The notes beneath the pieces are model-generated. The model did no database searches. It worked only from the letters and a program-made list of their open reading frames with translations, and was not told the DNA's origin. Positions 25,861-37,640 of a stretch of DNA of 64,000 nucleotides are shown here, one piece after another (position 1 is the first letter of the stretch; every line of letters begins with the position of its first letter). Origin of the DNA: Ptiloglossa arizonensis (taxonomy: Eukaryota > Arthropoda > Insecta > Hymenoptera > Colletidae); contig NW_027478389.1 in NCBI RefSeq assembly GCF_051014685.1, forward strand, positions 248,001-312,000, in the 5' to 3' direction. The translations under genes were made by a program, and so were the position numbers.

Positions 25861-28800
25861 ATTGCGAAAAATTTGTTGCCTTCTCAATCATTTCTTGCCT
25901 TCAAACTACCATATCTCGCGAACAGATGGACCTAACCCAAAAATTCCTATGGCATCTGAAAGTAGAATCACGCCCGATTACAACCGTATGTGTATTTTCC
26001 CCCTAGGCCATTCTGGTTAAGCGACTGGAGCAGCAGAAGTGCAAAAAATTTGTTGTCTTGTCAACCATTTCTTAGCTTCAAAGTCCCATATCTCGCGAAC
26101 GGATTGACCAAACACAGAAATTCCTGCTGCGTCTGAAAGTAGAAACTCGCTCGATTACAACGGTATGTGTATTTTCTCCCTAGGCCATTCTGGTTAAGCG
26201 TATGGAGCAACAGAATTGCGAAAAATTTGTTGCCTTCTCAATCATTTCTTAGCTTCAAACTCCCAAATGTCGCGAACGGATTGACCTAACCCAAAAATTC
26301 CTATTGCATCTGAAAGTAGAAACTCGCCCGATTACAACGGTATGTGTATTTTCCCCATAGGCCATTCTGGTTAAGCGTTTGGAGCAGCAGAATTGCGAAA
26401 AATTTGTTGTCTTCTCAACTATTTCTTAGCTTCAAAGTCCCATATCTCGCGAACGGATAGACCAAACCCAGAAATTCCTGCTGCGTCTGAAAGTAGAAAC
26501 TCGCCCGATTACAACGGTATGTGCATTTTTTCCCTAGGCCAATCTGGTTAAGCGATTGGAGCAGCAGAAGAGCAAAAAATTTGTTGTCTTCTCAACCATT
26601 TCTTAGCTTCAAACTCCCATATGTCGCGAACGGATTGACCTAACTCAAAAATTCCTATTGCATCTGAAAGTAGAAACTCGCCCGATTAGAACGGTATGTG
26701 TATTTTTTCCCTAGACCATTCTGGTTAAGCGTTTGGAGCAGCAGACGTGCGAAAAATTTGTTATCTTGTCAACCATTTCTTTGATTCAAAGTCCGATATC
26801 TCGCGAACGGATTGACCAAACCCAAAAATTCCTGCAGCGTCTGAAAGTACAAACTCGCCCGATTGCAACGGTATGTGTATTTTTTCCCTAGGCCATTCTG
26901 GTTAAGCGACTGGAGCAGCAGAAGAGCAAAAAATTTGTTGTCTTCTCAACCATTTCTTAGCTTCAAACTCCCATATGTCACGAACGGATTGACCTAACTC
27001 AAAAATTCCTATTGCATCTGAAAGTAGAAACTCGCCCGATTACAACGGTATGTGTATTTTTCCCATAGGCCATTCTGGTTAAGCGTTTGGAGCAGCAGCA
27101 GTGCGAAAAATTTGTTGTCTTCTCAACTATTTCTTAGTTTCAAAGTCCCATATCTCGCGAACGGATAGACCAAACACAGATATTCCTGATGAGTCTGAAA
27201 GTAGAAGCTCGTCCGGTTACAACGGTATGTGTATTTCTTCCCTAAGCCTTTCTGGTTAAGCGTTTGGAGCAGCAGGAGTGCGAAAAATTTGTTGCCTTCT
27301 CAACCATTTCTTAGCTTCAAAGTCCCATATCTCGCGAACGGACTGACCAAATACAGAAATTCCTGCTGCGTCTGAAAGTAGAAACTCGTCCGGTTACAAC
27401 GGTATGTGTACTATTTCCTTAGGCCTTTCTGGTTAAGCGTTTGGAGCAGCAGAAGTGCGAAAAATTTGTTGCCTTCTCAACCATTTCTTGATTTCAAAGT
27501 CCCATATCTCGCGAACGGATTGACCAAACCCAAAAGTTCCTTCTGCGTCTGAAAGTAGAAACTCGTCCGAATACAACGGCATGTGTATTTTTACCCTAGG
27601 CCGTTCTGGTTAAGCGTTTGGAGCAGCAGAATTGCGAAAAATTTGTTGCCTTCTCAACCATTTCTTGGCTTCAAACTCCCATATCTCGCGAACAGATTGA
27701 CCTAACCCTAAAATTCCTATTGCATCTGAAAGTAGAAACTCGCCCGATTAGAACGGTATGTGTATTTTTTCCCTAGGCCATTTTGGTTAAGCGTTTGGAG
27801 CAGCAGACGTGCGAAAAATTTGTTATCTTGTCAACCATTTCTTTGATTCAAAGTCCGATATCTCGCGAACGGATTGACCAAACCCAAAAATTCCTGCAGC
27901 GTCTGAAAGTAGAAACTCGCCCGATAACAACGGTATGTGTATTTTTTCCCTAGGCCATTCTGTTTAAGGGTTTGGAGCAACAGAATTGCGAATAATTTGT
28001 TGCCTTCACAATCATTTCTTAGCTTCAAACTCCCATATCTCGCGAACGGATTGACCTATCCCAAAAATTACTGCTGCGTCTGAAAGTAGAAACTCACCCG
28101 ATTACAAGGGTATGTGTATCTTCCCCCTGGGCCATTCTGGTTAAGCGACTGGTGCAGCAGAAGTGCAAAAAATTTGTTGTCTTGTCAACCATTTCTTAGC
28201 TTCAAAGTCCCATATCTCGCGAACGGATTGACCAAACACAGAAATTCCTGCTGCCTCTGAAAATAGAAACTCGCTCGATTGCAACGGTATGTGTATTTTT
28301 TCCCTAGGCCAATCTGGTTAAGCGATTGGAGCAGCAGAAGTGCGAACAATTTGTTGTCTTCTCAACTATTTCTTGGCTTCAAACTCCCATATCTCGAGAA
28401 CACATTGACCTAACCCAAAAATTTCTGCTGCGACTGAAAGTAGAAACTCGCCCGATTACAACGGTATGTGTATTTCTTACCCTAGGCCATTCTGGTTTAG
28501 CGTCTGGAGCAACAGAAGTGCAAAAAATTTGTTGTCTTGTAAACCATTTCTTAGCATCAAAGTCCCATATCTCGCGAACGGATTGACCTAACACAGAAAT
28601 TCCTGCTGCGTCTGAAAGTAGAAACTCGCTCGATTACAACGGTATGTGTATTTTTTCCCTAGGCCATTTTGGTTAAGCGTTTGGAGCAGCAGAATTGCGA
28701 AATATTTGTTGCCTTCTCAACCATTTCTTGCCTTCAAACTCCCATATCTCGCGAACAGATTGACCTAACCCAAAAATTCCTGTTGCATCTGAAAGTAGAA

Positions 28801-28899
28801 ACTCGCCCGATTACAACGGTACGTGTATTTTTCCCCTAGGCCATTCGGGTTAAGCGATTGAAGCAGCAGAAGTGCAAAAAATTTGTTGTCTTGTCAACC

Positions 28900-30640
28900 A
28901 TTTCTTAGCTTCAAAGTCCCATATCTCGCGAACGGATTGACCAAACACAGAAATTCCTGCTGCGTCTGAAAGTAGAAACTCGCTCGATTACAACGGTATG
29001 TGTATTTTCTCCCTAGGCCATTCTGGTTAAGCGTTTGGAGCAACAGAATTGCGAAAAATTTGTTGCCTTCTCAATCGTTTCTTAGCTTCAAACTCCCAAA
29101 TGTCGCGAACGGATTGACCTAACCCAAAAATTCCTATTGCATCTGAAAGTAGAAACTCGCCCGATTACAACGGTATGCGTATTTTCCCCATAGGCCATTC
29201 TGGTTAAGCGTTTGGAGCAGCAGAAGTGCGAAAAATTTGTTGTCTCCTCAACTATTTCTTAGATTCAAAGTCCCATATCTCGCGAACGGTAGACCAAACC
29301 CAGAAATTCGTGCTGCCTCTGAAAGTAGAAACTCGCCCGATTACAACGGTATGTGAATTTTTTCCCTAGGCCAATCTGGTTAAGCGATTGGAGCAGCAGA
29401 AGTGCGAAAAATTTGTTGTCTTCTCAACTATTTCTTAGCTTCAAACTCCCATATCTCGCGAACGGATTGACAAAACCCAAAAATTCCTGCTGCGTCTGAA
29501 AGTAGAAACTCGCTCGATTACCACGGTATGTGTATTTTTCCCCTAGGCCATTCTGGTTAAGCGTGTGGAACAGCAGACGTGCGAAAAATTTGTTGCCTTC
29601 TCAACTATTTCTTAGCTTCAAACTCCCATATCTCGCGAACGGATTGACCTATCCCAAAAATTACTGCTGCGTCTGAAAGTAGAAACTCGCCCGATTACAA
29701 GGGTATGTGTATTTTACCCCTGGGCCATTCTGGTTAAGCGACTGGTGCAGCAGAAGTGCAAAAAATTTGTTGTCTTGTCAACCATTTCTTAGCTTCAAAG
29801 TCCCATATCTCGCGAACGGATTGACCAAACACAGAAATTCCTGCTGCCTCTGAAAATAGAAACTCGCACGATTGCAACGGTATGTGTATTTTTTCCCTAG
29901 GCCATTCTGGTTAAGCGTTTGGAGCAGCAGAAGTGCGAAAAATTTGTTGCCTTCTCAACCATTTCTTGGCTTCAAACTCCCATATCTCGCGAACAGATTG
30001 ACCTAACCCAAAAATTTCTACTGCGTCTGAAAGTAGAAACTCGCCCGATTACAACGGTATGTGTATTTCTTACCCTAGGCCATTCTGGTTTAGCGACTGG
30101 AGCAACAGAAGTGCAAAAAATTTGTTGTCTTGTAAACCATTTCTTAGCTTCAAAGTCCCATATCTCGCGAACGGATTGACCTAACACAGAAATTCCTGCT
30201 GCGTCTGAAAGTAGAAACTCGCTCGATTACAACGGTATGTGTATTTTTTCCCTAGGCCATTTTGGTTAAGCGTTTGGAGCAGCAGAATTGCGAAATATTT
30301 GTTGCCTTCTCAACCATTTCTTGCCTTCAAACTCCCATATCTCGCGAACAGATTGACCTAACCCAAAAATTCCTATGGCATCTGAAAGTAGAATCACGCC
30401 AGATTACAACCGTATGTGCATTTTCCCCCTAGGCCATTCTGGTTAAGCGACTGGAGTAGCAGAAGTGCAAAAAATTTGTTGTCTTGTCAACCATTTCTTA
30501 GCTTCAAAGTCCCATATCTCGCGAACGGATTGACCAAACACAGAAATTCCTGCTGCGTCTGAAAGTAGAAACTCGCTCGATTACAACAGTATGTGTATTT
30601 TTTCGCTAGGCCATTCTGGTTAAGCGTTTGGAGCAGCAGA
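28900..30640 (+). repeat. 1.7-kb multi-monomer block, copy 2
   Basis: The partner of 24,120-25,860. The offset drifts by two bases because copy 1 has an extra A in TTCAAAAGTCCC (near 24,484) while copy 2 lacks a base in GAACGGTAGACC (near 29,284). The two copies are no longer adjacent; other monomers, including a related partial block at about 28,106, separate them. Confidence 0.78.
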
Positions 30641-31039
30641 ATTGCGAAAAATTTGTTGCCTTCTCAATCATTTCTTAGCTTCAAACTCCCATATCTCGCG
30701 AACGGATTGACCTAACCCAAAAATTCCTATTGCATCTGAAAGTAGAATCTCGCCCGATTACAGCGGCATGTGTATTTTTTCCCTAGGCCATTCTGGTTAA
30801 GCGTTTGGAGCAGCAGAATTGCGAAATATTTGTTGTCTTCTCAACTATTTCTTAGCTTCAAACTACCATATCTCGCGAACGGATTGACAGAACCCAAAAA
30901 TTTCTGCTGTGTGTGAAAATAGAAACTCGCCCGATTACAACGGCATGTGTTTTTTTCCCTAGGCCAATCTGGTTAAGCGATTGGAGCAGCAGAAGTGCGA
31001 AAAATTTGTTGCCTGCTCAACCATTTCTTAGCTTCAAAC

Positions 31040-31393
31040 TCCCATATCTCGCGAACAGATTGACCTAACCCTAAAATTCCTATTGCATCTGATAGTAGAA
31101 ACTCGCCCGATTAGAACGGTATGTGTATTTTTCCCCTAGGCCATTCTGGTTAAGCGTTTGGCGCAGCAGAAGTGCGAAAAATTTGTTGCCTTCTCAACCA
31201 TTTCTTAGCTTCAAACTCCCATATCTCGCGAACAGATTGACCTAACCCTAAAATTCCTATTGCATCTGATAGTAGAAACTCGCCCGATTAGAACGGTATG
31301 TGTATTTTTCCCCTAGGCCATTCTGGTTAAGCGTTTGGAGCAGCAGAAGTGCGAAATATTTGTTGCCTTCTCAACCATTTCTTAGCTTCAAAC
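31040..31393 (+). repeat. Direct duplication of a single monomer
   Basis: Two consecutive monomers share the otherwise uncommon combination CCTAACCCTAAAATTCC, CTGATAGTAGAAAC and GATTAGAACGG followed by TTCCCCTAGG (GATAGTAG at 31091 and 31268, exactly 177 bp apart). Neighbouring monomers elsewhere usually belong to different subfamilies, so this is a recent one-monomer tandem duplication. Confidence 0.8.
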
Positions 31394-33085
31394 TCCCGTA
31401 TCTCGCGAACGGATTGACCTAACCCAAAGTTCCTATTGCATCTGAAAGTAGAATCTCGCCTGATTACAACGGTATGTGTATTTTTTCCCTAGGCCAATCT
31501 GGTTAAGCGATTGGAGCAGCAGAAGTGCGAAAAATTTGTTGCCTTCTCAACCATTTCTTAGATTCAAGCTCCCATATCTCGCGACCGGATTGACCTAACC
31601 TAAAAATTCCGATTGCGTCTGAAAGTAGAAACTCGTCCGGTTACAACGGTATGTGTATTTTTTCCCTAGGCCGTTCTGGTTAAGCGTTTGGAGCAGCAGA
31701 ATTGCGAAAAATTTGTTGCCTTCTCAACCATTTCTTGGCTTCAAACTCCCATATCTCGCGAACAGATTGACCTAACCCTAAATTTCCTATTGCATCTGAA
31801 AGTAGAAACTCGCCCGAGTAGAACGGTATGTGTATTTTTTCCCTAGGCCATTCTGGTTAAGCGTTTGGAGCAGCAGAATTGCGAAGAATTTGTTGTCTTC
31901 TCAACTATTTCTTAGCTTCAAACTACCATATCTCGCGAACGGATTGACAGAACCCAAAAATTTCTGCTGTGTGTGAAAATAGAAACTCGCCCGATTACAA
32001 CGGCATGTGTTTTTTTCCCTAGGCCAATCTGGTTAAGCGATTGGAGCAGCAGAAGTGCAAAAAATTTGTTGTCTTGTCAACCATTTCTTACCTTCAAACT
32101 CCCGTATCTCGCGAACGGATTGACCTAACCAAAAAATTCCGATTGCGTCTGAAAGTAGAAACTCATCCTCTTACAACGGTATGTGTATTTTTTCCCTAGG
32201 CCATTCTGGTTAAGCGTTTGGAGCAGCAGAAGTGCGAAATATTTGTTGCCTTCTCAACCATTTCTTAGCTTCAAACACCCGTATCTCGCGAACGGATTGA
32301 CCTAACCCAAAGTTCCTATTGCATCTGAAAGTAGAATCTCGCCTGATTACAACGGTATGTGTATTTTTTCCCTAGGCCAATCTGGTTAAGCGATTGGAGC
32401 AGCAGAAGTGCGAAAAATTTGTTGCCTTCTCAACCATTTCTTAGATTCAAGCTCCCATATCTCGCGACCGGATTAACCTAACCTAAAAATTCCGATTGCG
32501 TCTGAAAGTAGAAACTCGTCCGCTTACAACGGTATGTGTATTTTTTCCCTAGGCCGTTCTGGTTAAGCGTTTGGAGCAGCAGAAGTGCGAAAAATTTGTT
32601 GCCTTCTCAACCATTTGTTGGCTTCAAACTCCCATATCTCGCGAACAGATTGACCTAACCCTAAATTTCCTATTGCATCTGAAAGTAGAAACTCGCCCGA
32701 TTACAACGGTATGTGTATTTTTTCCCTAGGCCATTCTGGTTAAGCGTTTGGAGCAGCAGACGTGCGAAAAATTTGTTATCTTGTCAACCATTTCTTAGAT
32801 TCAAAGTCCGATATCTCGCGAACGGATTGACCAAACCCAAAAATTCCTGCAGCGTCTGAAAGTAGAAACTCGCCCGATTACAACGGTATGTGTATTTTTT
32901 CCCTAGGCCATTCTGGTTAAGGGTTTGGAGCAACAGAAGTGCGAAAAATTTGTTGCCTTCTCAATCATTTCTTAGCTTCAAACTCCCATATCTCGCGAAC
33001 GGATTGGCCTAACCCAAAAATTCCTATTGCATCTGAAAGTAGAAACTCGCCCGATTACAACGGTATGTGTATTTTTTCCCTAGGC
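31320..33085 (+). repeat. Five-monomer tandem duplication (883 bp)
   Basis: The two-base-deleted form AACCCAAAGTTCC occurs at about 31423 and 32306, an 883-bp offset (4 x 177 + 175). TCTCGCGACCGGATT and CCTAAAAATTCCGATTG follow it in the same order in both copies. The second copy differs by substitutions, such as TTAACC for TTGACC near 32,476. The outer limits are approximate because flanking monomers are similar. Confidence 0.72.
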
Positions 33086-35999
33086 CATTCTGGTTCAGCG
33101 ATTGGAGCAGCAGAATTGCGAAAAATTTGTTACCTTCTCAACCATTTCTTAGCTTCAAACTCCCGTATCTCGCGAACGGATTGACCTAACCCAAAAATTC
33201 CTATTGCATCTGAAAGTAGAAACTCACCCGATTACAACGGTATGTGTATTTTTTCCCTAGGCCACTCTGGTTAAGTGTTTGGAGCAGCAGAATTGCGAAG
33301 AATTTGTTGTCTTCTCAACTATTTCTTAGCTTCAAACTACCACATCTCGCGAACGGATTGACAGAACCCAAAAATTTCTGCTGTGTGTGAAAATAGAAAC
33401 TCGCCCGATTACAACGGCATGTGTTTTTTTCCCTAGGCCAATCTGGTTAAGCGATTGGAGCAGCAGAAGTGCGAAATATTTGTTGCCTTCTCAACCACTT
33501 CTTGGCTTCAAACTCCCATATCTCGCCAACAGATTGACCTAACCCAAAAATTCCTGCTGCGTCTGAAAGTAGAAACTCGCCCGATTACAACGGTATGTGT
33601 ATTTTTACTCTAGGCCAATCTGGTTAAGCGTTTGGGGCAGCAGAATTGCGAAAAATTTGTTGTCTTCTCAACCATTTCTTAGATTCAAACTCCCATATGT
33701 CGCGAACGAATTGACCAAACCCAAAAATTCCTATTGCATGAGAAAGTAGAAACTCGCCCGATTACAACGGTGTGTGTTTTTTCCCCCTAGGCCATTCTGG
33801 TTAAGCGACTGGAGCAGCAGAAGTGCAAAAAATTTGTTGTCTTGTCAACCATTTCTTAGCTTCAAAGTCCCATATCTCGCGAACGGATTGACCAAATACA
33901 GAAATTCCTGCTGCGTCTGAAAGTCGAAACTCGCCCGATTACAACGGTATGTGTATTTTTTCCCTAGGCCATTCTGGTTAAGGGTTTGGAGCAACAGAAG
34001 TGCGAATAATTTGTTGCCTTCTCAACCATTTCTTGGCTTCAAAGTCCCATATCTCGCGAACGGATTGACCAAATACAGAAATTCCTGCTGCGTCTGAAAG
34101 TCGAAACTCGCCCGATTACAACGGTATGTGTATTTTTTCCCTAGGCCATTCTGGTTAAGCGTTTGGAGCAGCAGAGTTGCGAAAAATTTGTTATCTTTTC
34201 AACCATTTCTTAGATTCAAAGTCCGATATCTCGCGAACGGATTGACCAAACCCAAAAATTCCTGCAGCGTCTGAAAGTAGAAACTCGCCCGATTACAACG
34301 GTATGTGTATTTTTTCCCTAGGCCATTCTGGTTAAGGGTTTGGAGCAACAGAAGTGCGAATAATTTGTTGCCTTCTCAATCATTTCTTAGCTTCAAACTC
34401 CCATATCTCGCGAACGGATTGACCTAACCCAAAAATTCCTATTGCATCTGAAAGTAGAAACTCGCCCGATTACAACGGTATGTGTATTTTGTCCCTAGGC
34501 CATTCTGGTTCAGCGATTCGAGCAGCAGAACTGCGAAAAATTTGTTACCTTCTCAACCATTTCTTAGCTTCAAACTCCCGTATCTCGCGAACGGATTGAC
34601 CTAACCCAAAAATTCCTATTGCATCTGAAAGTAGGAACTCGACCGATTACAACGGTATGTGTATTTTTTCCCTAGGCCATTCTGGTTAAGCGTTTGGGGC
34701 AGCAGAATTGCGAAAAATTTGTTGTCTTCTCAACCATCTCTTAGCTTCAATCTCCCATATGTCGCGAACGGATTGACAGAACCCAAAAATTTCTGCTGTG
34801 TGTGACAATAGAAACTCGCCCGATTACAACGGCATGTGTTTTTTTCCCTGGGGCAATCTGGTTAAGCGATTGGAGCAGCAGAAGTGCGAAAAATTGGTTG
34901 CCTGCTCAACCATTTCTTAGATTCAAGCTCCCATATCTCGCGACCGGATTGACCTAACCCAAAAATTCCTATTGCATATGAAAGTAGAAACTCGCCCGAT
35001 TACAACGGTATGTGTATTTTTTCCCTAGGCCATTCTGGTTAAGCGTTTGGAGCAGCAGAGGTGCGAAAAATTTGTTATCTTTTCAACCATTTCTTAGATT
35101 CAAAGTCCGATATCTCGCGAACGGATTGTCCAAACCCAAAAATTCCTGCAGCGTCTGAAAGTAGAAACTCGCCCGATTACAACGGTATGTGTATTTTTTC
35201 CCTAGGCCATTCTGGTTAAGGCTTTGGAGCAACAGAAATGCGAAAAATTTGTTGCCTTCTCAATCATTTCTTAGCTTCAAACTCCCATATCTCGCGAACG
35301 GATTGACCTGACCCAAAAATTCCTATTGCTTCTTAAAGTAGAAACTCGCCCGATTACAAAGGTATGTGTATTTTTTCCCTAGGCCACTCTGGTTAAGCGA
35401 TTAGAGCAGCAGAATTGCGAAAAATTTGTTGTCTTCTCAACCATTTCTTAGCTTCAAACTCCCGTATCTCGCGAACGGATTGACCTAACACAAAAATTCC
35501 TATTGCATCTGAAAGTAGAATCTCGCCCGATAAAAACGGTATGTGTATTATTTCCCTAGGCCGTTCTGGTTAAGCGTTTGGAGCAGCAGAATTGCGAAGA
35601 ATTTTTTGTCTTCTCAACTATTTCTTAGCTTCAAACTACCATATCTCGCGAACGGATTGACCTATCCCAAAAATTCCTATTGCATCTGAAAGTAGAAACT
35701 CGCCCGATTACAACGGTATGTGTATTTTTTCCCTAGGCCATTCTGGTTAAGCGTTTGGAGCAGCAGAATTGCGAAGAATTTGTTGTCTTCTCAACTATTT
35801 CTTAGCTTCAAACTACCATATCACGCGAACGGATTGACAGAACTCAAAAATTTCTGCTGTGTGTGAAAATAGAAACTCGCCCGATTACAACGGCATGTGT
35901 TTTTTTCCCTAGGCCAATCTGGTTAAGCGATTGGAGCAGCAGAAGTGCGAAAAATTTGTTGCCTTCTCAACCAATTCTTGGCTTCAAACTCCCATATCT

Positions 36000-37640
36000 C
36001 GCGAACAGATTGACCTAACCCTAAATTTCCTATTGCATCTGAAAGTAGAAACTCGCCCGATTAGAACGGTATGTGTATTTTTTCCCTAGGCCATTCTGGC
36101 TAAGCGTTTGGAGCAGCAGACTTGCGAAAAATTTGTTATCTTGTCAACCATTTCTTAGATTCAAAGTCCGGTATCTCGCGAACGGATTGACCAAACCCAA
36201 AAATTCCTGCAGCGTCTGAAAGTAGAAACTCGCCCGATTACAACGGTATGTGTATTTTTTCCCTAGGCCATTCTGGTTAAGGGTTTGGAGCAACAGAAGT
36301 GCGAAAAATTTGTTGCCTTCTCAATCATTTCTTAGCTTCAAACTCCCATATCTCGCGAACGGATTGACCTAACCCAAAAATTCCTATTGCATCTGAAAGT
36401 AGAAACTCGCCCGATTACAACGGTATGTGTATTTTTTCCCTAGGCCATTCTGGTTCAGCGTTTGGAGCAGCAGAATTGCGAAGAATTTGTTGCCTTCTCA
36501 ACCATTTCTTAGCTTCAAACTCCCGTATCTCGCGAACGGATTGACCTAACCCAAAAATTCCTATTGCATCGGAAAGTAGAATCTCGCCTGATTACAACGG
36601 TATGTGTATTTTTTCCATAGGCCAATCTGGTTAAGCGATTGGAGCAGCAGAAGTGCGGAAAATTTGTTGCCTTCTCAACCACTTCTTGGCTTCAAACTCC
36701 CATATCTCGCGAACAGATTGACCTAACCCTAAATTTCCTATTGCATCTGAAAGTAGAAACTCGCCCGATTAGAACGGTGTGTGTATTTTTTCCCTAAGCC
36801 ATTCTGGTTAAGCGTTTGGAGCAGCAGACGTGCGAAGAATTTGTTATCTTGTCGACCATTTCTTAGATTCAAAGTCCGATATCTCGCTAACGGATTGACC
36901 AAACCCAAAAATTCCTGCAGCGTCTGAAAGTAGAAACTCGCCCGATTACAACGGTATGTGTATTTTTTCCCTAGGCCATTCTGGTTCAGCGTTTGGAGCA
37001 GCAGAAGTGCGAAAAATTTGTTACCTTCTCAGCCATTTCTTAGCTTCAAACTACCATATCACGCGAACGGATTGACAGAACTCAAAAATTTCTGCTGTGT
37101 GTGAAAACAGAAACTCGCCCGATTACAACGGCATGTGCTTTTTTCCCTAGGCCAATCTGGTTAAGCGATTGGAGCAGCAGAAGTGCGAAAAATTTGTTGC
37201 CTTCTCAACCAATTCTTGGCTTCAAACTCCCATATCTCGCGAACAGATTGACCTAACCCTAAATTTCCTATTGCATCTGAAAGTAGAAACTCGCCCGATT
37301 AGAACGGTATGTGTATTTTTTCCCTAGGCCATTCTGGTTAAGCGTTTGGAGCAGCAGACTTGCGAAAAATTTGTTATCTTGTCAACCATTTCTTAGATTC
37401 AAAGTCCGGTATCTCGCGAACGGATTGACCAAACCCAAAAATTCCTGCAGCGTCTGAAAGTAGAAACTCGCCCGATTACAACGGTATGTGTATTTTTTCC
37501 CTAGGCCATTCTGGTTAAGGGTTTGGAGCAACAGAAGTGCGAAAAATTTGTTGGCTTCTCAATCATTTCTTAGCTTCAAACTCCCATATCTCGCGAACGG
37601 ATTGACCTAACCCAAAAATTCCTATTGCATCTGAAAGTAG
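36000..37640 (+). repeat. Seven-monomer tandem duplication (1,239 bp)
   Basis: The sequence near 36,000-36,400 recurs near 37,240-37,640 exactly 7 x 177 bp later; AGTCCGGTATCTCG lies at 36165 and 37404. Both copies run through the CTAAATTTCC monomer, the CAGACTTGCG monomer and the GGGTTTGGAGCAAC monomer in the same order. A near-copy of part of this cassette also lies at 36,720-36,960, with CAGACGTGCGAAG and a CTCGCTAACGG variant. Confidence 0.78.

Larger units (their letters stand above)
13450..36000 (+). repeat. Region B: divergent mosaic of monomer subfamilies
   Basis: About 127 monomers whose types are interleaved with no single dominant unit. Recurrent types include one with GACAGAAC, CTGTGTGTGAAAATAG and ACGGCATGTG (first near 15,640); one with AAGTGCAAAAAATTTG and CAAACACAGAAATTCC; one carrying a one-base insertion, TTTCTTACCCTAGG (near 16,610, 20,690, 21,930, 22,630, 24,050, 25,290, 28,475 and 30,065); and one with the telomere-like CCTAACCCTAA. 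Adjacent monomers differ more than in regions A and C, which suggests older or less homogenised sequence. Both boundaries are approximate. Confidence 0.7.

Noticed and set aside
33063..33184. Small ATG frame beginning at the GGTATGTG motif
   Set aside because: In most monomers this ATG is followed within ten codons by TAA (GGTTAAG). It reads further only where GGTTCAG or GGTTTAG has removed the stop. No sign of selection.
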